From the NCBI GenBank assembly GCA_963674835.2, contig CAXXKC010000001.1, positions 372,001 to 436,000 of the forward strand: a stretch of DNA of 64,000 nucleotides. Reading direction: 5' to 3'. The notes below the pieces were generated by a model. That model saw nothing but the letters and a program-made list of their open reading frames with translations, was not told the origin of the DNA and searched no databases. The translations under genes and the position numbers were made by a program. This DNA comes from G963674835 sp963674835. Its GTDB lineage: Bacteria > Planctomycetota > Planctomycetia > Pirellulales > Thermoguttaceae. This document shows, in pieces, positions 50,911 through 59,130 of the stretch. The stretch's first letter is position 1; each line of letters starts with the position of its first letter.

Positions 50911-51246
50911 ATGTACGTTGTATGCGTTCACGTGCACGTGAAGTCGGAACATCGGGAGGAGTTCTTGAGGGTCTCGGAGGAGAACGCCCGGGCGACGGTG
51001 CAGGAGCCGGGCAACCTGCGATTTGATGTGTTGGAGCGGGCGGACGATCCGAATTGGTTCTTATTGTATGAAGTATACCGGGACGTGGCGGGGATGGAGG
51101 CGCACAAGCAGACGGCTCACTACGCGCGGTGGCGCGACGCGGTGGAGCCGTGGATGGCGGAGCCCCGCCGGGGCGTGAAATATGATAGCCGTTTCCCGGA
51201 GTCGGAAGCGCAGTGGTCGAGCACTAGTTCGTGCGCGTCGCACTGA
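50911..51246 (+). CDS. Antibiotic biosynthesis monooxygenase (ABM)-fold protein
   Basis: A 111-residue cytoplasmic protein from ATG 50911 (CAGGAG 8 nt upstream). VVCVHVHVKSEHREEFLRVS, EPGNLRFDVLERADDPNWFL, EVYRDVAGMEAHKQTAHYARW are the ferredoxin-like ABM domain, as in LsrG and YgiN-type proteins. These are small-molecule isomerases or oxygenases, or oxidative-stress proteins. The substrate is unknown. The last residues (TSSCASH) and the TGA stop come from repeat family A copy 4, so the native C terminus may have been replaced. It is followed, after two repeats, by rpiB. Confidence 0.85.
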   Translation: MYVVCVHVHVKSEHREEFLRVSEENARATVQEPGNLRFDVLERADDPNWFLLYEVYRDVAGMEAHKQTAHYARWRDAVEPWMAEPRRGVKYDSRFPESEAQWSSTSSCASH

Positions 51247-51322
51247 ACTGTAGCGTTTGTGGCGGCGCATTGCTGCAGTTTCGCGAGCGGACCACGCTAC
51301 ACAGACGCCGAATACGCTGTAG
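51231..51322. repeat. Repeat family A copy 4
   Basis: 92 bp: GTGCG-CGT-CGCAC at the left, TGTAGCG (51250 region) able to pair with CGCTACA (51294 region), and CGCTGTAG at the right. It overlaps the last 16 bp of the ABM gene and supplies its stop. Confidence 0.8.
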
Positions 51323-51410
51323 GGGTTGGGGGGGCCTCGCGGAACTAGTGTGGGCCAAGTTGCAACGCGCGGGTGGGGCCGATACACTGGATGTGTTTTG
51401 TTTGTGTTAG

Positions 51411-51480
51411 CGTGAGTCGCGGTTGACTGTAGTGGTTCGCGACGGCGTGTTTCTACAGTCACCAGAGCGATTTGCGTGCC
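51411..51480. repeat. Repeat family A copy 5 (divergent)
   Basis: CGTGAGTCGCGGTTGACTGT then AGTGGTTCGCGACGGCGTGT; the left half is recognisable, the right half is lost. The 340-bp spacer 51247-51586 holds copies 4 and 5 and the rpiB leader. Confidence 0.65.
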
Positions 51481-51586
51481 CAAGTGGCGTGCAAATGCGT
51501 TCTCGCGGCGTCCGGCGGAACGGGTATAGACTGAACGGGCGGTTGTGGCAGCGGGTCGGCGCAGGCCACCAGAGGAGGAGAGCACA

Positions 51587-52048
51587 ATGCGAATCGCGGT
51601 CGGCAGCGACCATCGCGGTGTTGCGATGCGAGGGAAGGTCGTCGACATTTTGAGGCGACTCGGGCATGACGTGGTCGATGTGGGAACGCGGGACAATGGT
51701 AGCGTCGATTACCCGGACATTGCGGAGGGCGTCGCTTCGAAGGTCAGCGACGGTGAAGTCGACCGGGGCATCCTCATCTGCGGGACGGGGTTAGGGATGT
51801 CGATTGTCGCGAACAAGTTTCAGGGGGTTCGCGCGGCGGCGTGCCACGACGATCTGACGGCGGAGATGAGCCGCCGGCACAACGACTTGAACGTGCTCTG
51901 CCTGTCGGGCGACATTCTCAGCGAGCGCGTGCTGGACCGGATCGTGGAGGCTTGGCTGACAACGGAGTTCGAAGGTGGGCGCCACGCACGGCGGCTGCAG
52001 AAGATTGTGGAGATCGAGCATCGCCACAACGGCAAATGTGGGGCGTGA
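51587..52048 (+). CDS. rpiB: Ribose-5-phosphate isomerase B
   Basis: A 153-residue cytoplasmic enzyme that interconverts ribose 5-phosphate and ribulose 5-phosphate in the pentose phosphate pathway. ATG 51587 has AGGAGG 8-9 nt upstream. MRIAVGSDHRGVAMRGKVV is the canonical start with substrate-binding D8 and H9. VDYPDIAEGVA and the catalytic cysteine C65 in ILICGTGLGMSIVANK follow, then RRHNDLNVLCLSGD. Length matches the family. It may alternatively act on galactose 6-phosphate (LacAB) or allose 6-phosphate, but nothing nearby points to those. Confidence 0.95.
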   Translation: MRIAVGSDHRGVAMRGKVVDILRRLGHDVVDVGTRDNGSVDYPDIAEGVASKVSDGEVDRGILICGTGLGMSIVANKFQGVRAAACHDDLTAEMSRRHNDLNVLCLSGDILSERVLDRIVEAWLTTEFEGGRHARRLQKIVEIEHRHNGKCGA

Positions 52049-52113
52049 CTTGGGTCGCGGATGGGGCGAGGGGAGTTGGCGTGTCTCGAGGGCCCATCGG
52101 AGTGCAACGTGCC

Positions 52114-52153
52114 CTCACCCCCAGCCCCTCTCCCGCAAGCGGGCGAGGGGAGG
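52114..52153. repeat. Repeat family C copy 7
   Basis: CCCTCACCCCCAGCCCCTCT then CCCGCAAGCGGGCGAGGGG, between convergent rpiB and permease genes. Confidence 0.8.
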
Positions 52154-52180
52154 TTTGAGCGCAGGATGTTCTTGATGTGG

Positions 52181-52200
52181 CACAGCCGAGGGCGGCTGTG
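52181..52200. repeat. Repeat family B copy
   Basis: CACAGCCGAGGGCGGCTGTG, 28 bp after a family C copy. Confidence 0.8.
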
Positions 52201-52289
52201 CTACGTGTCGGGTGAGGGGAGTTGGAGAAGGGGCGCGTGGGTGCGCGACGTGCCCCTCGCCGTGCAGTCGCTCTTCTGCGAGCGGTCGG

Positions 52290-53237
52290 TTAGGCGAGAT
52301 CGCGATCCTCGAACATGAGCAGGCCGATGAGCATGGCGACGGCGCTATACAAGAGCGCATAGAGCGCAGCCCAGCCCAGGTAGATCACGGGTACGATTTG
52401 CCCGGTGGAAATGGCGGTCTCGATACTGAAGTGGTCGAGAACGGGCAGGATCGCGGCAAAGAACTGGCCGACGAACCTCACAATTTCGTTCTGATCTGGT
52501 GCCGTTGCCAGCAGCGGCACGAGGTGTCCCAGCACGTAGATCGACGCGCAGATCATCAGGTTGGCCAGCATGGAGAGCCGCGTGGAGATGGCCACGCTGA
52601 TCGAAGTCATGACCATGGTCTCAAGGAAGGCGAGGCCGAGGCCGGGCGTGATCTGGACCATCTGAAGAAGGCAAATCATCGAGGTCGGTTCGGACTGGCC
52701 GCTCTCGCGGGCATCGTAGACCGCCTTGAAGGAGACGGACGCGAGGAACAGCCCGCCGAGCACGATGAACATGATGACGACGGGAACGAGAATGCCGAGG
52801 AACTTGCCGACAAGCAACTGGCGGCGTCCGATGGGCTTGGAGAGGACCGTCAGGGCGGTGCGTCCCTCGATTTCCTCGGAGATCGAGAGGCTGGCAGTCC
52901 AAAGGGCCAGGACGACGGCCAGGACCTTGATGAGGGTGAGTCCTTCGGCCTTGAGCATCTTGATATCTTCACCGAAGGTGTTGTAGGGCACGAACGGGAA
53001 GATGAGCAGGGCGAAGATGCCGATGGCCAGCAGAACGAAGAAGAGCGGCTGAGCCATAGCCTCTTTGGCAGTGGTTCGCGCGATGGCCGCCATTTTTGGG
53101 GCAACGAGCCGCACGAACAGAGATACGACGAACAGAACGATCAGCGAGGCTCCGACGGCTGCCGCATCGAACCAGAGCGGCTTTACCCAGGTAGTCCATA
53201 CACCGAAGAGGGCCACATTGCCGGCGGTCAGATCCAT
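52290..53237 (-). CDS. ABC-2-type transporter permease (NosY-like)
   Basis: A 315-residue inner-membrane protein. ATG 53237 is chosen with a weak AGGTG site upstream; ATG 53273 is also possible. Six or seven hydrophobic helices, including VGASLIVLFVVSLFVRLV near the N terminus. FFVLLAIGIFALLIFPFVPY and the loop ISEEIEGRTALTVLSKPIGRRQLLVGK are diagnostic of ABC-2 permeases (the EExGTxxxLLSxPxxR motif). The late segment LFEDRDL closes many members. The ATPase partner is not in the window. It may export a lipid, polysaccharide or copper-related substrate. Confidence 0.85.
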   Translation of the reverse strand: MDLTAGNVALFGVWTTWVKPLWFDAAAVGASLIVLFVVSLFVRLVAPKMAAIARTTAKEAMAQPLFFVLLAIGIFALLIFPFVPYNTFGEDIKMLKAEGLTLIKVLAVVLALWTASLSISEEIEGRTALTVLSKPIGRRQLLVGKFLGILVPVVIMFIVLGGLFLASVSFKAVYDARESGQSEPTSMICLLQMVQITPGLGLAFLETMVMTSISVAISTRLSMLANLMICASIYVLGHLVPLLATAPDQNEIVRFVGQFFAAILPVLDHFSIETAISTGQIVPVIYLGWAALYALLYSAVAMLIGLLMFEDRDLA

Positions 53238-53440
53238 GGTCGTTGCACCTAAAGAGAGTGGGGTTATACCCAAGCAATCAGCTAGCGATGGCTACGCAAG
53301 TCGGGCCGGGTTGGTTCGTTTGGAAGCACAATAATGACGGCCAATGCCTGGTGGGGGGTGTTGTTGGTGTTGTGGTTGCGGTTAGCAGGGTTGGGAAAGG
53401 CTGGCCGATTGTCGAGAAGCTTGGCAAGGCGGGTTGTCGC

Positions 53441-53728
53441 TCAGTAGCGGATCTCGAAGCGGTGGAACTGGCCGGTGTCGGGCTGGATCGACTGTTGCCG
53501 ATGAGTGACGAAACGGCCCAAATGGTCGTCCAGAGCATCCACGAAGCGATCGAGCTCGGCCGATTGGCCGACGGCAACCAGGCACACCCGGCCGTCGGGC
53601 AGGTTCTGGACATAGCCTGCGACGGTGAAACGGGCGGCGATACGGTGGGTGGTGTAGCGAAAACCTACACCTTGAACCCTACCATGGAAGTAGATCGTTC
53701 GCTGTTGTCGACTTCCGGGGTCTGTCAC
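53441..53728 (-). CDS. Acylphosphatase, GTG start
   Basis: A 95-residue cytoplasmic enzyme that hydrolyses acyl phosphates. The start is taken as GTG 53728, because AGGAG lies 7 nt upstream and the resulting length matches the family (about 90-100 residues); upstream ATG codons would add 22 or 68 unrelated residues. FHGRVQGVGFRYTTHRIA holds the catalytic arginine (R24), and GYVQNLPDGRV the catalytic asparagine (N42). The C terminus FHRFEIRY is typical. It stands alone on the minus strand between the permease and the cytochrome-like gene. Confidence 0.92.
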   Translation of the reverse strand: MTDPGSRQQRTIYFHGRVQGVGFRYTTHRIAARFTVAGYVQNLPDGRVCLVAVGQSAELDRFVDALDDHLGRFVTHRQQSIQPDTGQFHRFEIRY

Positions 53729-53976
53729 ACGATCGCTCCTGAACACTTTAGTATAGCGCCAATATTGGCAGGACGCCAAAGAAGTTGAGGACATCGCAGA
53801 GGTTACGTCTGCGAATGCGGTGTGGAGGGGGGTGTCGTGCCGGAGGTCCGGGGTCGGTGGACGATGCGGTGCGCGGGGGCCCTTGTAATGCCCCTGCATT
53901 GGAGGGGTATTGGCTTGGGGTGTGCGACGCAATATGTCTTGACGCGAGGGGGGCGATTTCCTACCCTCTTGCCCCC

Positions 53977-55275
53977 ATGCGATACCTCATACACTACAGC
54001 GTTTTGCTTGCCGTTGGCTTGGGCCTCGGCACGTCGGTCTTCGGACAATCGCCAATTCCGGAACTGGGCCCATTGGGTCAACCGGTGGTGCGGCAGCACG
54101 GCGTGTTGCTGTTGCGCAACGGGCAGGTCATGGTGGGCGAGATCGCCAAGATGGAGGACCGCTTCTCGATCATGGTCGAGGGGGGGGAAGTCCGACTGCA
54201 TCAGCGTGACGTGCAGTGCGTGTGTCGGGACCTGATGGACGCTTATCGGCAGAAGCGTTTGCAGGTGCGCGAGGATTATGCGCAGGACCACCTGGAATTG
54301 GCCCAGTGGTGCCAGAGCCACGGGCTGTTGGGTGTGGCGAGCGAGGAGTTGAAGATCGCCGCGGAACTGAACCCGTCGCACCCGCTGATTCCGCTGATCG
54401 ATCGGAAGATTCGCATGTCGGTGGAGCAGCGGGAGACACGTTGCGAGCAGCCGGTGGTGTCGTCGGCGAGCAGCGGGCCGTCGGTGGAGGAACTGGACCG
54501 CATGGTCGCGGGTATGCCCAGCGGCGCGGTAGAGATGTTTACGCAGACGATCCAACCGATGTTGACCAATAACTGCACGGTGTCGGGATGCCATAGTGCG
54601 GAGCATTCCGAGGGGTTTCACTTGTTGCGTATCCCGTCGGGACGGCCACCGAGCCGGCGGCTGACGCAGAGGAATCTGTATGCGGTGATCGGTTTGATTC
54701 GGTGGGAGGATCCGTCGAACAGCCCACTGCTGACCGCACCGATCAAGCCGCACGGCACGTCGCGTACGGCGATGTTCACGGACCGGCAGGTGGGACAGTA
54801 CCAGGACCTGGTGCGGTGGGTTTACCTGGTGGTTTTGGGCAAGAAGATCGAGCGCGAGGAGCCCAAGGCAGTCACGAAGGCCGTGCATGAGGAAGGACGG
54901 TTGCCTGACGGGGCCGTGCGAGCGGCGAGCCATGAGGAGGCGGTACGCGAGGAGGGTATGCCGTTTGAGGGCGAAGTAGGCCCGGGAGCGACGACGGACT
55001 GGCTGGGCCGAGCTGCTATGTTGGGGAATGGCACGGAAAGCGGCGATCTGCGATTTCGGCAAGGCCCGTTGAACGTCGAAACGAGTGAGCCACAGCCGGG
55101 TAGCGTGCAAGCTGGTGGGCGGGTGCCCGGTCAGCATCGGAGCGGTGGCACTAGGCCGCACGTGCAGCGAGGTGCCAAGGTGCCGCAGTTCACACCGATC
55201 GACTCGTTTGATGCCGAGATCTTCAACCGCCAATTCGCTCCGCACCCGGCGGCGCCGCCGAAGGCAGATCCGTAG
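53977..55275 (+). CDS. Exported protein with cytochrome-like CxxxxCH site
   Basis: A 432-residue protein from ATG 53977 (no ribosome site), signal peptide MRYLIHYSVLLAVGLGLGTSVFG. Residues 40-150 (LLLRNGQVMVGEIAKMEDRF, HLELAQWCQSHGLLGVASEE) form a domain I associate with secreted planctomycete proteins. Residues 190-290 resemble a planctomycete cytochrome-c-like region: TQTIQPMLTNNCTVSGCHSA with C200, C205 and H206. The spacing is C-x4-C-H rather than the standard C-x2-C-H, so haem attachment is uncertain. The C-terminal 140 residues are low complexity. Its TAG stop abuts repeat family A copy 6. Confidence 0.75.
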   Translation: MRYLIHYSVLLAVGLGLGTSVFGQSPIPELGPLGQPVVRQHGVLLLRNGQVMVGEIAKMEDRFSIMVEGGEVRLHQRDVQCVCRDLMDAYRQKRLQVREDYAQDHLELAQWCQSHGLLGVASEELKIAAELNPSHPLIPLIDRKIRMSVEQRETRCEQPVVSSASSGPSVEELDRMVAGMPSGAVEMFTQTIQPMLTNNCTVSGCHSAEHSEGFHLLRIPSGRPPSRRLTQRNLYAVIGLIRWEDPSNSPLLTAPIKPHGTSRTAMFTDRQVGQYQDLVRWVYLVVLGKKIEREEPKAVTKAVHEEGRLPDGAVRAASHEEAVREEGMPFEGEVGPGATTDWLGRAAMLGNGTESGDLRFRQGPLNVETSEPQPGSVQAGGRVPGQHRSGGTRPHVQRGAKVPQFTPIDSFDAEIFNRQFAPHPAAPPKADP

Positions 55276-55341
55276 TGTGTGTCGCACTTGGCTGTAGCGT
55301 TCGCGGCGGCGCGTTTCTACGGCTACGCCGAATGCGCTCTA
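55275..55341. repeat. Repeat family A copy 6 (short form)
   Basis: 67 bp, with the middle part deleted relative to other copies: GTGTGTGTCGCACTTGGCTG at the left, ATGCGCTCTA at the right. It exactly fills the 63-bp gap between two convergent stops, and its CTA end is the TAG stop of the Nudix gene. Confidence 0.8.
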
Positions 55342-55764
55342 CGGTTTCCAGGGGATTTGCCCAGCGGATAAGGCGGCGAGGAAGGCGCGGTTGCTCTGGA
55401 GGAGATCGGCGGCGTCGAGCATCTTCGGGATAGTCCACCAGTGGACGGATTCGACTTCTGCGGGATTGGGCACTAACGGCGCGTCATCGGGCAAGCGCGC
55501 CGACCACCACGCCAGGTGGATGTTCCAGGGCGTGATACTCTCCCAGATGCGCTGCTGCGCAGTGACGTCGACACTGAGCTCTTCGCGGATTTCACGGGCG
55601 AGAGCGGCTTCTTCGGATTCGGCGTCTTCGATGCCGCCGCCGGGAAAGCAGATCGTGCGGGGCGCCTCGACCCATTGCGAGCGGCGAATGACGAGGAAGC
55701 GCTCGTGGCGGGTGATCACGGCAACCACACCGCGGCGGCGCGGTTGGTCGGGAGAGGTTGACAT
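55339..55764 (-). CDS. Nudix hydrolase
   Basis: A 141-residue cytoplasmic enzyme from ATG 55764. The Nudix box runs from G43 (GGGIEDAESEEAALAREIRE, then EL): G-x5-E49-x7-R57-E58-I-x-E61-E62. The usual glycine near the box end is replaced by S64. RHERFLVIRRSQWVEAP and the WxPxEVESVHWW-type C terminus (PAEVESVHWWTIPKM) resemble MutT/NUDT-type housekeeping hydrolases acting on nucleoside diphosphates linked to a further group. The exact substrate is unknown. The stop codon is provided by repeat family A. Confidence 0.9.
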   Translation of the reverse strand: MSTSPDQPRRRGVVAVITRHERFLVIRRSQWVEAPRTICFPGGGIEDAESEEAALAREIREELSVDVTAQQRIWESITPWNIHLAWWSARLPDDAPLVPNPAEVESVHWWTIPKMLDAADLLQSNRAFLAALSAGQIPWKP

Positions 55765-55812
55765 GGAGGAGGAGGTGTCGCGGCGAGTTGGGTTTGGTTA
55801 TGGGTGGGTTTT

Positions 55813-55846
55813 GGTGGGGCTCGCTGCGCTCGGCCCACCCTACGGG
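55813..55846. repeat. Repeat family E copy 2
   Basis: GGTGGGGCTCGCTGCGCTCG then GCCCACCCTACGGG, nearly identical to 40248-40274. It lies just downstream of the esterase stop. Confidence 0.75.
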
Positions 55847-55852
55847 TGCTGG

Positions 55853-57949
55853 CTACGGGTGTTGGTGGAGGGCGGTTTTGAGGAAGGTGAGGATTTGGTC
55901 GGAGGGTTTGTCGGTGATGATGGCCTGGGCGGCGCCGTTGGCGGCTGCGACGGGCTGGAATTGCTGGCGCGTGGGCTCGGATTTCAGCGGTTTGCCGCCT
56001 TCGCCGATCGGGTTGAGCCAGAGGAGCGGACGCGGGGCGACCAGGGCGAGCAGTTGGGGGACGTTGGCGATTCTGAGCAGGTTCGGGGCGTACGCCCACA
56101 TGGGCAGCGGCAGCGGATCGGCCATGGCATCGAGTAGGCTATCGATAGTTCCTTCCGTGGCGACCGCGGCGAGTTGATCGTCGAGCGCGGCGGCAACGAG
56201 GGCGATCAGGCCGACGTTGCCCTTGGCGTAGATGGCCACGCGCTTGGGGGCGATGTCGTCGCGTTGGGCCAACGCGCGTGCCGCACAGAGAGCATCCCAG
56301 GCTTGCTGGGCGAGCAAGGGACGCCCAAGGACAATGGCATCGCTGGAGACGTGGTTTTCGTGGACTTTGCCTTCGCCGAGGCCGCGGACGTCCATGGCCA
56401 GCACAGCGATGCCGTCGGCGAGGAGACGCCGGGGGATTTGGCTGTCGCACCAGGCCGACTTGCCGTCGTCGCTGAGGAGGATGACGGCGGGCACCTTTGC
56501 GGATTGGCCCTTGGGAAGGAGTAGGACGGCCGGCACCTCGAGGTCGGGCTCGGTTTGGATGGCGAGCTTGAGGGCCGTGTGACCATCGACGGTGAACTGG
56601 CCGAGTGTCTTGGCGGTGGGAGTGAAGTCGCGAGGCCGGCCGCCGAAGATCTCCCAGAGGCGGGCGCGGAGGTTCTTGGCCCAGGCGGCGCGGGCCTCTT
56701 TATCGGTGGGGATCGGGGCGTAGGAGGCGATCTGGCGGGCAGCCTCTTGGCGGATCAGGTCGAGGTAGGTCTTGGCGCCGGACGGCATGTGGCCGTCTTT
56801 GAGGGCCTTGAGGTCGGGCGAGTCCTTGTCTTCGAGTTTGAGCGCGGTTTCGGGCACGGGCGAACCGTCGCCACGGTCCTGAAGCCAGCGGTCGAACCAA
56901 CCGCAGCAGGCTTCGCGGAGCGGCTGCGTCCAACCGTGTTTGAAGGGCGCTTCGACGAGGGCGAGGCGGTCGGAAGCGTCGTAGAGGCTGTAGATGGTCT
57001 TGGCGCGGCGGATCGTGTCGCGGATGCCGGCGACAGGGAAGATGGGGTCGAGCTGGCCGGTGCCGACGAGGAACGGGCGCGGGGCGCAGAGGCCGATGAA
57101 CTGGAACTGTTCCATGTGGCGGCAGATGCCAGGGAGATGATTGCAAATGCAATGGTTGCCGCCGTCGCGGATCCAGATTTCGTAGGAGCAGGGGCAGCAG
57201 AAGGCGGCCCCGGCGGCGAAACGGGGCTCGATGGGCATGGCGTACATGGTATTGAGCCCGCCGCCGGAGTTGCCGGTGATGCCGATGCGCTTTGGATCGA
57301 CGTCGGGGCGAGTGAGGAGATAGTCGAGCGAGCGGATGCTGTCCCAGAGCATGTAGCGCAGGTTGGTCTGGCCGACGAGCAAGGCGGGATAGCTGAGGGG
57401 GTGCGAGTTGCCGGGCAGCCGACGCTCTCCCTGTCCGATGGGATCGTAGGCGAGCACGAGGAAGCCTTGCCGGACGAGGTCGAGCTGGGCCGTGCGATAG
57501 AGATCGTAGTTCTTGCCATCGGCCATGGCGTGGCCTGCGGTGACGACGACCGCCGGGAGAGGCCGGGGCGCGTCTTTGGGGACGTAGACGTTGGCCGTGA
57601 CGTAGAAGTCGGGCATGCTCTGGAAGAGGAGGTTCTCGACGGAGTAGCCATCGCGGTCGGCGCGGCCGGTGATGCGGGCGTCGAGCGGCGTCTTTTCGGG
57701 CCAGGGATCGAGGCCGATCGCCTGGCGGAGCTGCAGCTCGAGCGTGGGACGGGCGGCTTGCCAGGCTTGCTTGGACGTCGGATCGGCGTGTTGCCGGCAG
57801 GCCGCGACACAGGCGTCGATGTTCCATCGCAGACCGTCGGCGGACTTGGGAAGCTTGCCGGGATAGACACGCCAGGAATCGGGCTGGCCGGCGAGCAGGG
57901 GGGAAGTGGCGAGGAGAACCGCGAGGACGACGAGGGGAGTGTGTTTCAT
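55853..57949 (-). CDS. Exported esterase with two alpha/beta-hydrolase domains
   Basis: A 698-residue protein from ATG 57949, signal peptide MKHTPLVVLAVLLATSPLLAG. Domain 1 (about 60-370) resembles acetylxylan-esterase-type hydrolases: PAVVVTAGHAMADGKNYD, LAYDPIGQGERRL, nucleophile elbow GITGNSGGGLNTMY, and CAPRPFLVGTGQLDPIFP with the acid. Domain 2 (about 440-690) has the same fold (VLAMDVRGLGEG, APRPLLWLNPIGEGG), but its elbow reads IYAKGNVGLIA, without the serine. It is probably inactive and structural. Likely substrates are acetylated polysaccharides (inference). It is downstream of, and ATGA-overlapped with, the DUF1573 gene. Confidence 0.82.
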   Translation of the reverse strand: MKHTPLVVLAVLLATSPLLAGQPDSWRVYPGKLPKSADGLRWNIDACVAACRQHADPTSKQAWQAARPTLELQLRQAIGLDPWPEKTPLDARITGRADRDGYSVENLLFQSMPDFYVTANVYVPKDAPRPLPAVVVTAGHAMADGKNYDLYRTAQLDLVRQGFLVLAYDPIGQGERRLPGNSHPLSYPALLVGQTNLRYMLWDSIRSLDYLLTRPDVDPKRIGITGNSGGGLNTMYAMPIEPRFAAGAAFCCPCSYEIWIRDGGNHCICNHLPGICRHMEQFQFIGLCAPRPFLVGTGQLDPIFPVAGIRDTIRRAKTIYSLYDASDRLALVEAPFKHGWTQPLREACCGWFDRWLQDRGDGSPVPETALKLEDKDSPDLKALKDGHMPSGAKTYLDLIRQEAARQIASYAPIPTDKEARAAWAKNLRARLWEIFGGRPRDFTPTAKTLGQFTVDGHTALKLAIQTEPDLEVPAVLLLPKGQSAKVPAVILLSDDGKSAWCDSQIPRRLLADGIAVLAMDVRGLGEGKVHENHVSSDAIVLGRPLLAQQAWDALCAARALAQRDDIAPKRVAIYAKGNVGLIALVAAALDDQLAAVATEGTIDSLLDAMADPLPLPMWAYAPNLLRIANVPQLLALVAPRPLLWLNPIGEGGKPLKSEPTRQQFQPVAAANGAAQAIITDKPSDQILTFLKTALHQHP

Positions 57950-59097
57950 GGCGAATCGGCGGGATGTTCTTGGGGGGAAGCGGGCGGGATGGATTCTTGC
58001 CGGGGTTCGGCATCGCCCTGCTTGGGCGTTGTGTTGGCTGGGGCCGCAGCCGGCGCGGCGAGCGAAGACGTGGCCGCGGGGGAGGCCGGCTGTTCGGACT
58101 GGGGGGCGAGAATCTGGCCGTCGACACTCACTTCGAGAACGGGCGTGCCGGCGATGTCGGTCTCGATGCGAATCTTGCCGGAGACGCGGCCGACGGCGTT
58201 GTCAGCGGTGAACGTGACAGGGAGGAGTTGCAGGGTTTTGGACTCGGCAGGCAGTTTGAAGGTGAAGCGGGCGTCGGGGCCGGTGGCTTTGAGCACGCGG
58301 AAGGGAGTCTTGCTCTGGATGACGAGATTGCGAGAGCTGGTCTGCCCGGGGTGGAGAATGCCGAGCGACAGGGGCGAAGGGCGCACCTGGGCGGCAGGGA
58401 CGATGACGGCCTCGACCGCCACGGGAACGTGGGTGGCGCTGGCGACGACGTCGTTGGTGATGAGGACGAGCTGATCGCGGAGGTAGCCAGGCGGGGCGTC
58501 GGGCTTCAACTGCACTTGGAGGTCGTAGGTGACCGTGCCCTGCGTACGGCTGCGCTCGATGGCGCTGGCTTCGATGTAGGGACTGTTGGTTTGGACCTGA
58601 AGGATTTTCCAGTCGGGCCGGCCGGCGTAACTGACGTTGAGGGTGCGGCTGGCGGGGGAGCCTTGTTCGACGGACTCGAATTTGGCCTCGCCGGGCTGGA
58701 CGACGACGTCGGAGCGGATGTAGGTGTAGACGTGGAGTTGGACTTCGGCGGGGAAGGGTTTGTCGAAAACCACGGTAATGGTGGCTTCGCGGCGGCGCGA
58801 GAAGCGGCGGGTGTCGATGGTGGCGACGATCGCCGATTCCTCGTACGTCTTCAAGGACGGGTTGGTGATGGTGGCCTTCGTGCAGCCGCAACTGGAACGG
58901 ACGGAAGCGACGTGGACGTCTTCGAGGTAGATGTTCTCGAAGGTGAATCGGTGCTGGGCGATGGCGCCGCGAGCGATGACCCCGAAATCGAAGGAGGTCT
59001 GTTTGAACATGGCCTTGGCCCAATCCTGGGCCACGGCCGCTGGGGAATTGAACAGGAAACAGGTAGATACACAGGCGAGCAAGAGACTTATACGCAT
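57946..59097 (-). CDS. Exported DUF1573 protein
   Basis: A 383-residue protein from ATG 59097, signal peptide MRISLLLACVSTCFLFNSPAAVA. KQTSFDFGVIARGAIAQHRF and ASVRSSCGCTKATITNP are the DUF1573 signature (SSCGCT), an immunoglobulin-like fold. About 200 residues of further beta domain follow (VHYTYIRSDVVVQPGE-type strands, SPLSLGILHPGQTSSRNLVI). A Pro/Ala-rich tail ends the protein. DUF1573 proteins are periplasmic or surface proteins of unknown role in Bacteroidetes and planctomycetes. Overlap with the esterase start (ATGA) shows translational coupling. Confidence 0.88.
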   Translation of the reverse strand: MRISLLLACVSTCFLFNSPAAVAQDWAKAMFKQTSFDFGVIARGAIAQHRFTFENIYLEDVHVASVRSSCGCTKATITNPSLKTYEESAIVATIDTRRFSRRREATITVVFDKPFPAEVQLHVYTYIRSDVVVQPGEAKFESVEQGSPASRTLNVSYAGRPDWKILQVQTNSPYIEASAIERSRTQGTVTYDLQVQLKPDAPPGYLRDQLVLITNDVVASATHVPVAVEAVIVPAAQVRPSPLSLGILHPGQTSSRNLVIQSKTPFRVLKATGPDARFTFKLPAESKTLQLLPVTFTADNAVGRVSGKIRIETDIAGTPVLEVSVDGQILAPQSEQPASPAATSSLAAPAAAPANTTPKQGDAEPRQESIPPASPQEHPADSP

Positions 59098-59130
59098 CGA
59101 CGCACCGTATGGGGATCTTCCTTGAGAGAA

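Noticed and set aside
53870..53976. tRNA or structured RNA in the G/C-rich leader before 53977
   Set aside because: Short pairings such as CCCCTGCATTGGAGGGG exist, but no T-loop or cloverleaf can be drawn.
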